Assembly: GCA_963530615.1 (NCBI GenBank)
Contig: CAUSDX010000005.1
Coordinates: 25,342 to 89,341, forward strand
Length of the DNA: 64,000 nucleotides
Reading direction: 5' to 3'
Origin: JABCPE02 sp963530615
Lineage (GTDB): Bacteria > Bacteroidota > Bacteroidia > Flavobacteriales > Weeksellaceae
The notes under the pieces are model-generated. The model did not search any database and had not been told where the DNA came from. It worked only from the letters and a program-made list of their open reading frames with translations. This document shows, piece after piece, positions 35,069 to 43,789 of the stretch. The translations under genes were made by a program, and so were the position numbers. How positions within the stretch are numbered: the first letter of the stretch is position 1; each line of letters begins with the position of its first letter.

Positions 35069-35878
35069 ATGGGTAAAATAATAGGTGTAGCTAATCAAAA
35101 AGGAGGAGTAGGGAAAACTACTACTTCCGTGAATCTTGCTTCGGCATTGGGGGTTTTAGAAAAAAGAGTTTTGCTGATTGATGCTGACCCTCAGGCAAAT
35201 GCTACTTCTGGTTTAGGAGTAGAGGAGGTAACTTATTCTACATATCATTTATTAGAACATAGCGCTAATGTGAGAGAGTGTATTTTACCAACGACTTCTC
35301 CTAATGTGGATATTATTTCATCTCATATTGATTTGGTGGCTGCAGAGATAGAGTTAGTAGATAAAGAAGGGAGAGAGTATATGCTCCGAGAGGCATTAGA
35401 AGAGGTTAAAGATGAATATGACTACATTATTATAGATTGTGCTCCGAGTTTGGGGCTTATCACGGTAAATGCCCTTACAGCAGCTGATTCTGTGATTATA
35501 CCTATTCAGTGCGAATATTTTGCCTTGGAAGGTTTAGGAAAGCTGTTGAATACCATTAAAAATATTCAAAAATATCATAATCCAGAATTAGATATAGAGG
35601 GATTGTTATTAACAATGTTTGATGTTCGTTTGAGGCTTTCAAATCAAGTGGTAGAGGAGATTAATTCTCATTTTCCTGAAATTGTTTTTGAAACGATTAT
35701 TCATCGGAATACGAGATTGAGTGAAGCTCCGAGCTTTGGTGAAAGTATTTTGAAATATGATGCCGAGAGCAAAGGGGCTATTCAGTATATTCAATTAGCA
35801 GAAGAAGTTTTGCTTAAAAATGAACAGAAAATTCCTACTTCAGGCTTGAGAAGAGAGATAGGAAAAAAGAAAAAATAA
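35069..35878 (+). CDS. parA: Chromosome partitioning ATPase ParA
   Basis: A 269-residue ParA/Soj. The deviant Walker A motif is KGGVGKTT (residues ~11-18), followed by DADPQANAT, IIDCAPSLG and the C-terminal nucleoid-binding region. It drives chromosome origin segregation with ParB. It opens a conserved Bacteroidota gene run (parA, parB, DUF5683, dapB, lepB). No parS site was searched base by base, and none is obvious. Confidence 0.96.
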   Translation: MGKIIGVANQKGGVGKTTTSVNLASALGVLEKRVLLIDADPQANATSGLGVEEVTYSTYHLLEHSANVRECILPTTSPNVDIISSHIDLVAAEIELVDKEGREYMLREALEEVKDEYDYIIIDCAPSLGLITVNALTAADSVIIPIQCEYFALEGLGKLLNTIKNIQKYHNPELDIEGLLLTMFDVRLRLSNQVVEEINSHFPEIVFETIIHRNTRLSEAPSFGESILKYDAESKGAIQYIQLAEEVLLKNEQKIPTSGLRREIGKKKK

Positions 35879-35919
35879 TTAAAAAGCGTCTTTAATAAGG
35901 CATTTATCATATTAATATT

Positions 35920-36807
35920 ATGAGAGATAAAAAAAGAGCGATGGGGCGTGGTCTTGGAGCAATTTTGAATGCTGAGACTAAGGCCGTGCAAACCATAGAA
36001 GATAGTGGAGCTAAGGATTTGGTAGGGAGCATCATGGAGATTCCTATAGAGGATATTTACCCTAATCCTAACCAACCAAGAACTCATTTTGATGAAAAGG
36101 CATTGCAAGAGTTATCAGAGTCTATTAAAGCATTAGGAATAATCCAGCCGATAACATTAAAAAAAGAGGGAGATAAATTTTTAATTATTTCTGGAGAAAG
36201 AAGATATAGGGCTTCTAAATTGGCGGGATTGAAATCCATACCAGCGTATATTCGTTTGGTTAATGACCAAGGATTGTTAGAAATGGCTTTGGTGGAAAAT
36301 ATCCAGAGAGAAGACCTTGATGCTATAGAAGTAGCATTAACTTATCAGAGATTGTTAGAAGAGATAGGATTAACTCAAGAGGCTCTTAGTGGGCGTGTAG
36401 GAAAAGAACGAAGCACTATTACTAATGCTTTAAGATTATTGAAGCTGAGTCCAGATATCCAGCAAGCGATTAGAAATGGAGTTATTTCTGCTGGGCATGG
36501 AAGAGCTATTATAAGCGTGGAAGGGAATGATAAACAGCAATTGCTTTTTGATAAAGTGGTCAAAGAAAAACTTAATGTAAGGCAAACAGAAGAGTGGGCG
36601 AAAAAATTAAAAAAACCAACAGAAATAACTATTTCTCCTGCACCGATAACCTTACCAAATAATCTAAGAAGAGCAGAAAAATCTATTGCAGATAGACTAG
36701 AGGTAAAAGTAGAAATTAAAGCAAAGGGTAAAGGGAATAAGGGACAAATTGTTTTAAATTTTATGAATAAAGAGGAGCTGGAAAAAATTATCTCATATTT
36801 TAATTAA
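35920..36807 (+). CDS. parB: Chromosome partitioning protein ParB
   Basis: A 295-residue ParB. The CTP-binding N-domain carries IYPNPNQPRTHFDE and the ISGERRYRASKLAG motif. A central helix-turn-helix follows (TQEALSGRVGKERSTITNALRLLKL), and a C-terminal dimerisation region includes the last ~40 residues. It binds parS sites and spreads as a CTP-driven clamp. It lies 41 bases after parA. Confidence 0.96.
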   Translation: MRDKKRAMGRGLGAILNAETKAVQTIEDSGAKDLVGSIMEIPIEDIYPNPNQPRTHFDEKALQELSESIKALGIIQPITLKKEGDKFLIISGERRYRASKLAGLKSIPAYIRLVNDQGLLEMALVENIQREDLDAIEVALTYQRLLEEIGLTQEALSGRVGKERSTITNALRLLKLSPDIQQAIRNGVISAGHGRAIISVEGNDKQQLLFDKVVKEKLNVRQTEEWAKKLKKPTEITISPAPITLPNNLRRAEKSIADRLEVKVEIKAKGKGNKGQIVLNFMNKEELEKIISYFN

Positions 36808-36816
36808 AATATATAG

Positions 36817-37401
36817 ATGAAAAAACTATTTTTTATTTTTTTTCTTATAGGACATTGTATTTTGGCTCAAGAGGTTATTACAGATACTTTGAAAACAGAA
36901 AAAGATATTGTCGCAGAGATAGAAAAATTAAATAAAAATAAACCTTTGACACTTGACCCTAGGAAGGCAGGGTGGAAATCTGTTATTTTGCCAGGGTGGG
37001 GACAGTATTATAATCGTAAATATTGGAAAATTCCTATTGTTTGGGGAGCAATAGGGACGGGGATAGGCTTTATTATTTGGAATAACAATCAATATGTAAG
37101 GTATAAAAATGCTTTTAACGCTCAATTGAATGGTTTATCCCATGAGTTTTCGGATATTACAGGGGTGGATTTATTAACGGCGTTAGGTAATGCACAAGAT
37201 CGCCGAAAAAGACAGCGAGATTATGCTATTGCTATTACATTGGGAGTTTATATTTTAAATATTGTTGATGCAGTTGTAGATGCTCATCTTTATGAAGGAC
37301 GAAGAGATCCAGATTTGGCAATTTCTCCTGTGATTATCAATGATTTTACGAGTCCCGATTATTCGGTGAAAGCAGGTTTATCTCTAAATTATAGATTTTA
37401 A
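36817..37401 (+). CDS. DUF5683-family membrane protein
   Basis: A 194-residue protein with a signal peptide (ILAQE, cleavage near residue 18). The DUF5683 pattern is KAGWKSVILPGWGQYYNRKYWKIPIVWG. Two membrane helices lie at about 72-90 and 140-158, and the C-terminus (LSLNYRF) is beta-like. The family is limited to Bacteroidota and is unnamed. It lies nine bases after parB, in a gene run that is usually conserved. Confidence 0.8.
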   Translation: MKKLFFIFFLIGHCILAQEVITDTLKTEKDIVAEIEKLNKNKPLTLDPRKAGWKSVILPGWGQYYNRKYWKIPIVWGAIGTGIGFIIWNNNQYVRYKNAFNAQLNGLSHEFSDITGVDLLTALGNAQDRRKRQRDYAIAITLGVYILNIVDAVVDAHLYEGRRDPDLAISPVIINDFTSPDYSVKAGLSLNYRF

Positions 37402-37417
37402 TAAAAATGAATAAAAA

Positions 37418-38119
37418 ATGAAAATAGCACTTGTAGGATATGGAAAAATGGGGCAAATTATTGACCAAATAGCCCAAAGTAGAGGGCATGAAGTAGTTGC
37501 TAGACTTAATGAAACTCCTAATGGAGAAAATCTCAATCAACCTGATGTTGTGATAGAATTTTCAAGTCCAGATTCTGCGTATAATAATATTAAATTTTGT
37601 TTGGAACAGAAAATTCCTGTGGTTTGTGGAACAACAGGTTGGTTAGATAGAAAAGGTGAAATAGAAGAGATTTGCAAAAGAGAGGGGGCTGCGTTTTTGT
37701 ATGGCTCTAATTTTAGTTTGGGAGTAAATTTATTTTTTGCTTTGAATGAAAAATTGGCTCAATTGATATACCCTTTCAGAGAAAATTATCAATGCCAATT
37801 GGAAGAAATACATCATATTCATAAATTAGATGCTCCGAGTGGTACAGCAATTTCTTTAGCCCAAGGAATTATTGAGCATTCAAATTTTGAGGATTGGAAG
37901 TTAGATGAAACTCAGGGGAAAAAGTTGGGAATTAAAGCTATCAGAGAATCAGAAGTGCCAGGAACTCATTCCGTGTATTATCGCTCAGAAGTAGATGAAA
38001 TAGAAATTAAGCATACAGCATTTAATAGAAAAGGATTTGCCTTGGGAGCAGTGATTGCAGCGGAGTGGATTTTGGGTAAAAAAGGAAATTTTACAATGAA
38101 GGAAGTTTTGGGATTATAA
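37418..38119 (+). CDS. dapB: 4-hydroxy-tetrahydrodipicolinate reductase
   Basis: A 233-residue DapB. The NAD(P)-binding motif is VGYGKMGQ, then CGTTGWL, the catalytic region EIHHIHKLDAPSGTA with its His pair and Lys, and a C-terminal SEVDEIEIKHTAFNRKGFALGA stretch. It makes tetrahydrodipicolinate for lysine and diaminopimelate. The protein is shorter than the ~270-residue E. coli form, which is normal for Bacteroidota. Confidence 0.95.
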   Translation: MKIALVGYGKMGQIIDQIAQSRGHEVVARLNETPNGENLNQPDVVIEFSSPDSAYNNIKFCLEQKIPVVCGTTGWLDRKGEIEEICKREGAAFLYGSNFSLGVNLFFALNEKLAQLIYPFRENYQCQLEEIHHIHKLDAPSGTAISLAQGIIEHSNFEDWKLDETQGKKLGIKAIRESEVPGTHSVYYRSEVDEIEIKHTAFNRKGFALGAVIAAEWILGKKGNFTMKEVLGL

Positions 38120-38190
38120 TAATATAAAGGCAATGTTTGTCCCTTTTTATTTATATTTGTAATAAAATTGTGTTTTCTAAAAAAATATAG

Positions 38191-39840
38191 ATGGAATATA
38201 TATTAGTTTATTCTCTTTATGTATTGATATTGAGTGCTTTGATGGGAGTTTCTACTTGGAAATTATTTCAGAAAATGGGATATAGTCCATTAGTAGCATT
38301 TGTTCCGTTTTATAATTATTGGCATATTCTTAAAGAAACTAAAAACCCAAAATGGTGGGTGGTTTTTGCTTACTTTCCAATTGTAGGAACTATTATGATT
38401 TCTATTTTCCATTTATTTTTGATGGGGAAATTTGGAAAGAGAAGTTTTACTCAAAAGACTTTGACAATATTTTTGCCATTTGTTTATATGGCGATGGTGA
38501 ACTATTCATCTAAAACAGAATTAGAAGAGATAGATGAAGACGATGATGAGATAAAAAAGGAGTCTTTGCCGGGAGCGTTGACTTATGCAGTGGTATTCGC
38601 CACGGTAATTCATACTTTTATTACCCAGCCGTTTGCTATTCCTACAGGGTCTATGGAGAGAACTTTATTGGTAGGAGATTTCCTTTTTGTTAATAGATTA
38701 AATTATGGATTGAGACTTCCGATGAGACCTGTTTCTATCCCATTTTTACAAAATACACTTTGGGATAAAGGGAAAGATGGTAACCCTAAAAATGATTTTA
38801 AGTCTTATGTTGAAGATATAAAGCTGCCTTACTTCCGTTTGCCAGGTTGGGAAAAAGTAGAGCGAAATGATATTGTGGTGTTTAATTATCCAGATGACAG
38901 TGTGCATACAGCAATTGACCGAAAAGATCCTTATGTAAAAAGAGCGGTCGCAGTGGCTGGTGATGTATTAGAATTTAGAGCAGGGAGATTATACATCAAC
39001 GGTAATCCAGAGGAAAGAAAAGATGATGCAGAAATTCAACAAGCTTATGAAATAGAGGCAAAAACTCAACTGAATATTCCTTATTTATACCAAAATTATG
39101 GATTTTTACCAGTAGTAGAAAGACAGAGAGGAAATGTGTTTTGGTATCGTTTTAGTGGTTTAACAGAGACATTAGCAGATGAATTAAAGGAAGATTCAGA
39201 AATAATTTCAGTTACTCCAGAGATTGAGGCTAAGGGAGATAATCGTATTGCTTACCATCTTAATATGAAGAAAACAGATGAGGAGCAACGCAATATTTAT
39301 TCTGATAGGATTAATGAACCTCATACTATTTTTCCTATTAATAAAGATTGGAATACAGATTGGTATGGTCCGATTAAAATTCCGAAAAGAGGAGATGTGA
39401 TAGATGTTAATATGGAAACTTTACCGATGTATAAAAATCTTATCAGAAAATATGAAGGGAATATTTTGGAGGTTAAGGAAGGGAAAATTTACATCAACGG
39501 AGAGGTTACTGATAAGTATGAAGTAAAGTTAGACTATTATTATATGATAGGAGATAACCGAGATTCATCATTGGATTCTAGATTTTTTGGATTTGTTCCT
39601 GAGACATATATTGTCGGAAAACCAATGTTTACTTGGTTGAGTGTAGAAGGATTATTTGCAGATAGCAATTCTTCTTATCAAGCAGAGGGTAAAAAAATCC
39701 GTTGGGATAGAATGTTTAAGCTTACAAATACAGGGGAGAAAAATAAAACTTCATATTGGTGGGTAGCAGTAATTGTTTTTGTTTTATTTTTTGGCTGGGA
39801 TCATATAATGAAATTAACGAAAAAGAAAAAAGAAGAGTAA
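38191..39840 (+). CDS. lepB: Signal peptidase I (large Bacteroidota form)
   Basis: A 549-residue type I signal peptidase, about twice the usual length. Two or three N-terminal membrane helices come first. The catalytic Ser154 is in IPTGSMERTL, the catalytic Lys250 is in DPYVKRAVAVAGD, and the GDNRDSSLDSRFFGFVPE box lies near residue 455. The extra length is an insertion of about 180 residues between the Lys box and the GDNRDSS box. A C-terminal membrane helix precedes a Lys-rich tail. It removes Sec signal peptides at the inner membrane. A hairpin terminator follows. Confidence 0.94.
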   Translation: MEYILVYSLYVLILSALMGVSTWKLFQKMGYSPLVAFVPFYNYWHILKETKNPKWWVVFAYFPIVGTIMISIFHLFLMGKFGKRSFTQKTLTIFLPFVYMAMVNYSSKTELEEIDEDDDEIKKESLPGALTYAVVFATVIHTFITQPFAIPTGSMERTLLVGDFLFVNRLNYGLRLPMRPVSIPFLQNTLWDKGKDGNPKNDFKSYVEDIKLPYFRLPGWEKVERNDIVVFNYPDDSVHTAIDRKDPYVKRAVAVAGDVLEFRAGRLYINGNPEERKDDAEIQQAYEIEAKTQLNIPYLYQNYGFLPVVERQRGNVFWYRFSGLTETLADELKEDSEIISVTPEIEAKGDNRIAYHLNMKKTDEEQRNIYSDRINEPHTIFPINKDWNTDWYGPIKIPKRGDVIDVNMETLPMYKNLIRKYEGNILEVKEGKIYINGEVTDKYEVKLDYYYMIGDNRDSSLDSRFFGFVPETYIVGKPMFTWLSVEGLFADSNSSYQAEGKKIRWDRMFKLTNTGEKNKTSYWWVAVIVFVLFFGWDHIMKLTKKKKEE

Positions 39841-39849
39841 GAATAACGA

Positions 39850-39891
39850 TAGCCAATGAATAATTTTCATTGGCTATATTTTATTTTTTAT
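39850..39891 (+). terminator. Terminator after lepB
   Basis: Arms AGCCAATG and CATTGGCT around a nine-base loop, followed by ATATTTTATTTTTT. It lies just upstream of the rarA ATG at 39897. Confidence 0.8.
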
Positions 39892-39896
39892 ACAAT

Positions 39897-41165
39897 ATGA
39901 TACCACTTGCAGAAAAATTAAGACCAAAAAGTTTTGAGGAGATAGTAGGGCAAGAACATCTTACAGGGAGCCAAGGAATCATCCGTAAGATGGTAGAAAA
40001 TGATACATTAAACTCATTGATTTTCTGGGGTTCCCCTGGGACAGGAAAGACTACTTTAGCAGAGGTTATAGCAGAAAAATCAGGGAGAAAATTTTTCAAA
40101 CTTAATGCGATAAATTCTGGAGTAAAGGATGTTCGTGAGGTGATAGAGCAGGCAAGGCAGCAAAATCTTTTCATGGGGAAAAGCCCGATATTATTCATAG
40201 ATGAAATTCATCGTTTTAATAAAAGTCAGCAGGATAGTCTGCTTCATGCGGTCGAGAAGGGTTGGATTATTCTAATAGGAGCAACTACGGAAAATCCTAG
40301 TTTTGAGGTGGTTTCTGCATTATTATCTCGTTGCCAAGTTTATACTCTAAAATCTTTACCTTATGAGAGATTAGAAGAAATTTTAGAGGTGGCATTGGCT
40401 AGATATAATTCTGATTTTAAGACTAATTTTGCCATTACAGAGAAAGAAGCTTTGATACAATATTCAGGAGGGGATGCACGGAAATTGATTAATTCTGTGG
40501 AGGTGGTATTAAACCAGTTTTTGAAGGAAAAATCAGGAGAAATTACTAATGAGAAGGTTCTTTCGGTATTGCAAGAAAATATGGTGATTTATGATAAAGA
40601 TGGTGAACAGCATTATGATGTGATTTCAGCATTTATCAAGTCCATTAGAGGTTCAGACCCAAATGCAGCGGTGTATTGGTTAGCTCGCATGCTGATTGGC
40701 GGAGAGGATATTAAGTTCATTGCTCGTAGAATGCTCATCTTAGCGGCAGAGGATATTGGTTTAGCCAATCCTAATGCTCTGACCATTGCCAACCAATGTT
40801 TTCAAGCAGTTAATGTGATAGGAAACCCAGAGGCGAGGATTATTTTAAGTGAATGTGCGGTATATTTAGCGGTTTCTCCAAAGAGTAATTCCACTTATGT
40901 GGCGATAAATGAAGCAATAAATTGGGTAAAAAAGACAGGGAATTTACCTGTTCCATTACATCTTCGTAATGCTCCTACGAAGCTGATGAAGGAGATGGAT
41001 TATGGCAAAAATTATCAGTACGCTCATGATTATGAGGGAAATTTTGTGTTTCAAGAGTTCATGCCTGAGGGATTGGAAGGGGCTAAATTTTATCAGCCGA
41101 GCCAGAACACCACAGAGAATAAGATTTTAGAGGAACTGAAAAAAAAGTGGAAGAAATATTATTAA
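39897..41165 (+). CDS. rarA: Replication-associated recombination protein A (RarA/MgsA)
   Basis: A 422-residue AAA+ ATPase. It shows LAEKLRPKSFEEIVGQEHL, Walker A GSPGTGKTT, Walker B FIDEIHRFNKSQQD and the C-terminal MgsA tetramerisation region (GGEDIKFIARRMLILAAEDIGLANP). It acts at stalled replication forks. The ATG at 39897 (MIPLAEKLRP) replaces an upstream non-ATG start whose extension would cross the lepB terminator. Confidence 0.95.
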   Translation: MIPLAEKLRPKSFEEIVGQEHLTGSQGIIRKMVENDTLNSLIFWGSPGTGKTTLAEVIAEKSGRKFFKLNAINSGVKDVREVIEQARQQNLFMGKSPILFIDEIHRFNKSQQDSLLHAVEKGWIILIGATTENPSFEVVSALLSRCQVYTLKSLPYERLEEILEVALARYNSDFKTNFAITEKEALIQYSGGDARKLINSVEVVLNQFLKEKSGEITNEKVLSVLQENMVIYDKDGEQHYDVISAFIKSIRGSDPNAAVYWLARMLIGGEDIKFIARRMLILAAEDIGLANPNALTIANQCFQAVNVIGNPEARIILSECAVYLAVSPKSNSTYVAINEAINWVKKTGNLPVPLHLRNAPTKLMKEMDYGKNYQYAHDYEGNFVFQEFMPEGLEGAKFYQPSQNTTENKILEELKKKWKKYY

Positions 41166-41340
41166 GATAAAATTTTTCCAAAATTATATGTCTATCCTAT
41201 AGAAGTAGTTTTTTTCTTATAAAGAAATTATATTTATCTTGAAAAAAAGATGTAATTCATTATAATAGAATATTGAAATAATGATTCTAAGAAGTGTTAA
41301 AATTGCTAAATAATAGAGAATAAAATTATTTTTTATAAAC

Positions 41341-41372
41341 GAAAAACTGCCCGATATTTATTATATCGAGCA
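41341..41372 (-). terminator. Terminator after yceI
   Basis: Arms CTGCCCGATAT and ATATCGAGCAG (one mismatch) around TTATT, with a T-run (TTTTT) only on the minus-strand exit side. The rest of the 250-base gap after rarA shows nothing else clear. Confidence 0.75.
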
Positions 41373-41418
41373 GTAACGAAATAAAATAATAATTAAAAAT
41401 TAAAAAAAAATGAAAAAT

Positions 41419-42075
41419 TTATTTTTTGAGATTAGCCTTTATGATGATTTGTAGAGTAATTTCATTTTTAATAACACCATTTTCTATCGGTGATTGAAAC
41501 TCTATTCCGAATAGACTCCTGTCAATGTCCGTTTGTTCAGTCGCAATGCTCACTTGTTTAGTGTCTATTTTTATGTTAGCATTAAGACTTATCGCTCTTG
41601 TGATGCCTTTTATGGTAAGATTTCCCTCTAAAATGCTGTTATAGTCGCCTTGTTCAGAAGGAGTTACTTTACTGATTTCAAAAGTAGCCGTTGGGTATTT
41701 TTCCACATCAAAGAAATCGGCACTTTTGAGATGATTGTCTAACTGTTTAGAGGCTTCTGGGTTGTTTGCTAAATCTACATTAGCAAGAGAAGTTGTATTG
41801 GCAATGAATTTTCCTGAAACGATTTGGTTGTCCTTAATACTAATCTCTCCCTCCACGAATTTCATCGTTCCGAAGTGGCTTGTGCTTTCAGATTTAAAAA
41901 TTTTATATCCTTTCCAATCAATATTACTTGAATCTTTGTTCAAGATGAAGACTTGAGCATCAGATACTTGTTCTATTTTTTGGGTATCTTGGCTCTGTGT
42001 TTCTTCTTTTTTACAAGAGATAGCAGTGCTTAACATCACTAAAGAGATGAATGTGGTATAGAAATACTTTTGCAT
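41419..42075 (-). CDS. YceI-family lipoprotein
   Basis: A 218-residue protein with a lipoprotein signal (LSTAISCKKE, lipid Cys at 21). The YceI lipocalin-like barrel follows: DSSNIDWKGYKI, SSHFGTMKFVEGEI, LDNHLKSADFFDVEKYPTATFEI and the late SLFGIEFQSPIENGVIKNEI. Family members bind isoprenoid or lipid-like ligands in the periplasm, and the exact ligand is unknown. It is second in a two-gene unit, three bases after yjdM. Confidence 0.9.
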   Translation of the reverse strand: MQKYFYTTFISLVMLSTAISCKKEETQSQDTQKIEQVSDAQVFILNKDSSNIDWKGYKIFKSESTSHFGTMKFVEGEISIKDNQIVSGKFIANTTSLANVDLANNPEASKQLDNHLKSADFFDVEKYPTATFEISKVTPSEQGDYNSILEGNLTIKGITRAISLNANIKIDTKQVSIATEQTDIDRSLFGIEFQSPIENGVIKNEITLQIIIKANLKK

Positions 42076-42078
42076 ACT

Positions 42079-42417
42079 TTAAGCTTTCTTTACAAATTCA
42101 GATTTCAACCCCATAGAGCCAAACCCATCTATCTTACAATCAATATTATGGTCGCTATCAAAATTTAGGCGGATATTTTTTACTTTTGTTCCTGCTTTTA
42201 CAGGTTTAGGTGCCCCTTTTACTGGTAAATCTTTGATGACTACTACAGTATCTCCATTTTGGAGTTCGTTACCATTAGCATCAACAATTTTATCGCTGTT
42301 GTTAGCTGCTTCCTCGACAGGGTCCCATTCGTTAAAACATTGAGAACATACCATTAAATTTCCGTTTTCATAAGTATATTCGGAGTTACATGCAGGACAA
42401 AGAATTGTATCACTCAT
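42079..42417 (-). CDS. yjdM: PhnA/YjdM-family zinc-ribbon protein
   Basis: A 112-residue protein. The N-terminal zinc ribbon uses CPAC and CSQC (residues 7-10 and ~28-31), and the C-terminal KOW-like SH3 barrel carries NGDTVVVIKDLPVKG and a conserved FGSMGLKSEFVKKA end. The PhnA name comes from an early alkylphosphonate annotation, and the cellular role is still unclear. The -7 box on the minus strand is TATATTTG (42452-42445), and yceI follows in the same transcript. Confidence 0.88.
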   Translation of the reverse strand: MSDTILCPACNSEYTYENGNLMVCSQCFNEWDPVEEAANNSDKIVDANGNELQNGDTVVVIKDLPVKGAPKPVKAGTKVKNIRLNFDSDHNIDCKIDGFGSMGLKSEFVKKA

Positions 42418-42517
42418 AATTTTATTTTAATAAAAATTAGGACGCAAATATAAGGAAAAAGAAGGATTTAGTGAAATTTATTTTAAAATTAAATTTTATT
42501 TCCGTTATTAAAAAGTG

Positions 42518-42525
42518 TATTTTTG
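42518..42525 (+). promoter_or_regulatory. -7 element of the RNA methyltransferase gene
   Basis: TATTTTTG, 17 bases upstream of the ATG at 42542. It overlaps the start of the longer open frame (42515). Confidence 0.5.
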
Positions 42526-42541
42526 CAGTAAATTTAGAATA

Positions 42542-43744
42542 ATGGAATTGATACACAGAAACCTTTTGATAGGGATACATGACGCATTACAAGAAACTTT
42601 TTTTCAAGATAAGAAGTATGCTGATAAGGTTTTAGAAAGATTGCTTAAGGCTCATAAAAAATGGGGAAGCTACGATAGGCAGGTAGTTTCAGAAGTGTTT
42701 TATGATATTGTGAGATGGAAAAAGCGTTTGGAATATTACATTGGTGAGGGGGCAAAACCTGGAAATATTTATAAGTTAATTTTAGCTTATCTACTTTGGA
42801 GTGAGGCGAAGTATAAGAAGTTTGAAGAATTTGAAGGGATAAAAATTGCGGATATTTTAGGTAAGTTAAGAAAAGGAAGTGTTCCTACTAAGGCGATAGA
42901 GCATTCTATTCCAGATTGGTTAGCCGAAACTTTGAAAAAAGAACTCGGAGAAAAGTGGGAAAAGGAAATGCAAGCGATGAATGAACAAGCTCCCGTAGTG
43001 CTTAGAGCGAATACATTGAAGCTATCAGCCCAAGAATTGGTAAATAGTTTGGAAGAAGAAGGCATTAAGGCTTTTGTATTGAAGGGATATCCTGACGCAG
43101 TACAATTGGAAGAAAAAAAGAATGTATTTTTAACTTCTGCATTTAAGCAAGGTTTTTTTGAGGTGCAAGATGCTTCTTCCCAAAGGATAGGAAGTCTATT
43201 AGGTGTGAGAGAAGGTATGAGAGTGGTTGATGTTTGTGCAGGTGCAGGTGGAAAAACTTTACATTTAGCCGCGATGATGAAAAACAAGGGGCAAATTATA
43301 GCTTTGGATATTCATCAATGGAAATTGGCAGAACTTAAACGCCGTGCCAAAAGAGCTGGAGCCTTTAATATAGAAACTCGTTTAATAGAAGATTCTAAAA
43401 CGATTAAAAGGCTTCATAATACAGCGGATAGACTTTTGATAGATGCACCTTGTTCGGGATTAGGAGTGTTAAAAAGAAATCCTGATAGCAAATGGAAAAT
43501 AGATGAAGAATTTATCAATAGAATAAAAACTGAACAAGAATATATTTTGCAGAATTATGCCAAAGTATTGAAAAAAGGTGGTCAAATGGTTTATGCAACA
43601 TGTTCTATTTTACCATCAGAAAATGGAGAGCAGGTTCAGAAATTTTTATTAAATAATCCAGAATATCACTTGATAAGAGAAGAAAGTATTATGCCAAGTG
43701 AAGGTTATGATGGTTTTTATATGGCATTGATAGAGAAAAAATAA
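42542..43744 (+). CDS. NOL1/NOP2/Sun-family RNA m5C methyltransferase (RsmB-like)
   Basis: A 400-residue methyltransferase. The N-terminal half is a NusB/RsmB-type helical domain. The C-terminal half has the SAM motif VVDVCAGAGGKTLHLA, the motif IV cysteine in LIDAPCSGLGVLKRNPDSKW and the catalytic cysteine in YATCSILPSENGEQV. It probably methylates C5 of a cytosine in 16S rRNA. Which position cannot be told from the sequence, so no symbol is assigned. The start at 42542 is chosen because of the promoter box. Confidence 0.88.
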   Translation: MELIHRNLLIGIHDALQETFFQDKKYADKVLERLLKAHKKWGSYDRQVVSEVFYDIVRWKKRLEYYIGEGAKPGNIYKLILAYLLWSEAKYKKFEEFEGIKIADILGKLRKGSVPTKAIEHSIPDWLAETLKKELGEKWEKEMQAMNEQAPVVLRANTLKLSAQELVNSLEEEGIKAFVLKGYPDAVQLEEKKNVFLTSAFKQGFFEVQDASSQRIGSLLGVREGMRVVDVCAGAGGKTLHLAAMMKNKGQIIALDIHQWKLAELKRRAKRAGAFNIETRLIEDSKTIKRLHNTADRLLIDAPCSGLGVLKRNPDSKWKIDEEFINRIKTEQEYILQNYAKVLKKGGQMVYATCSILPSENGEQVQKFLLNNPEYHLIREESIMPSEGYDGFYMALIEKK

Positions 43745-43773
43745 AAGTCGGTTTTAACCGACTTTTATTTTTG
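43744..43773. terminator. Terminator between the methyltransferase gene and secDF
   Basis: Arms AAAAGTCGGTT and AACCGACTTTT meet around a short TTAA centre with A/T runs on both sides, between two converging genes. Confidence 0.85.
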
Positions 43774-43789
43774 TATAGAATAAATGTGA

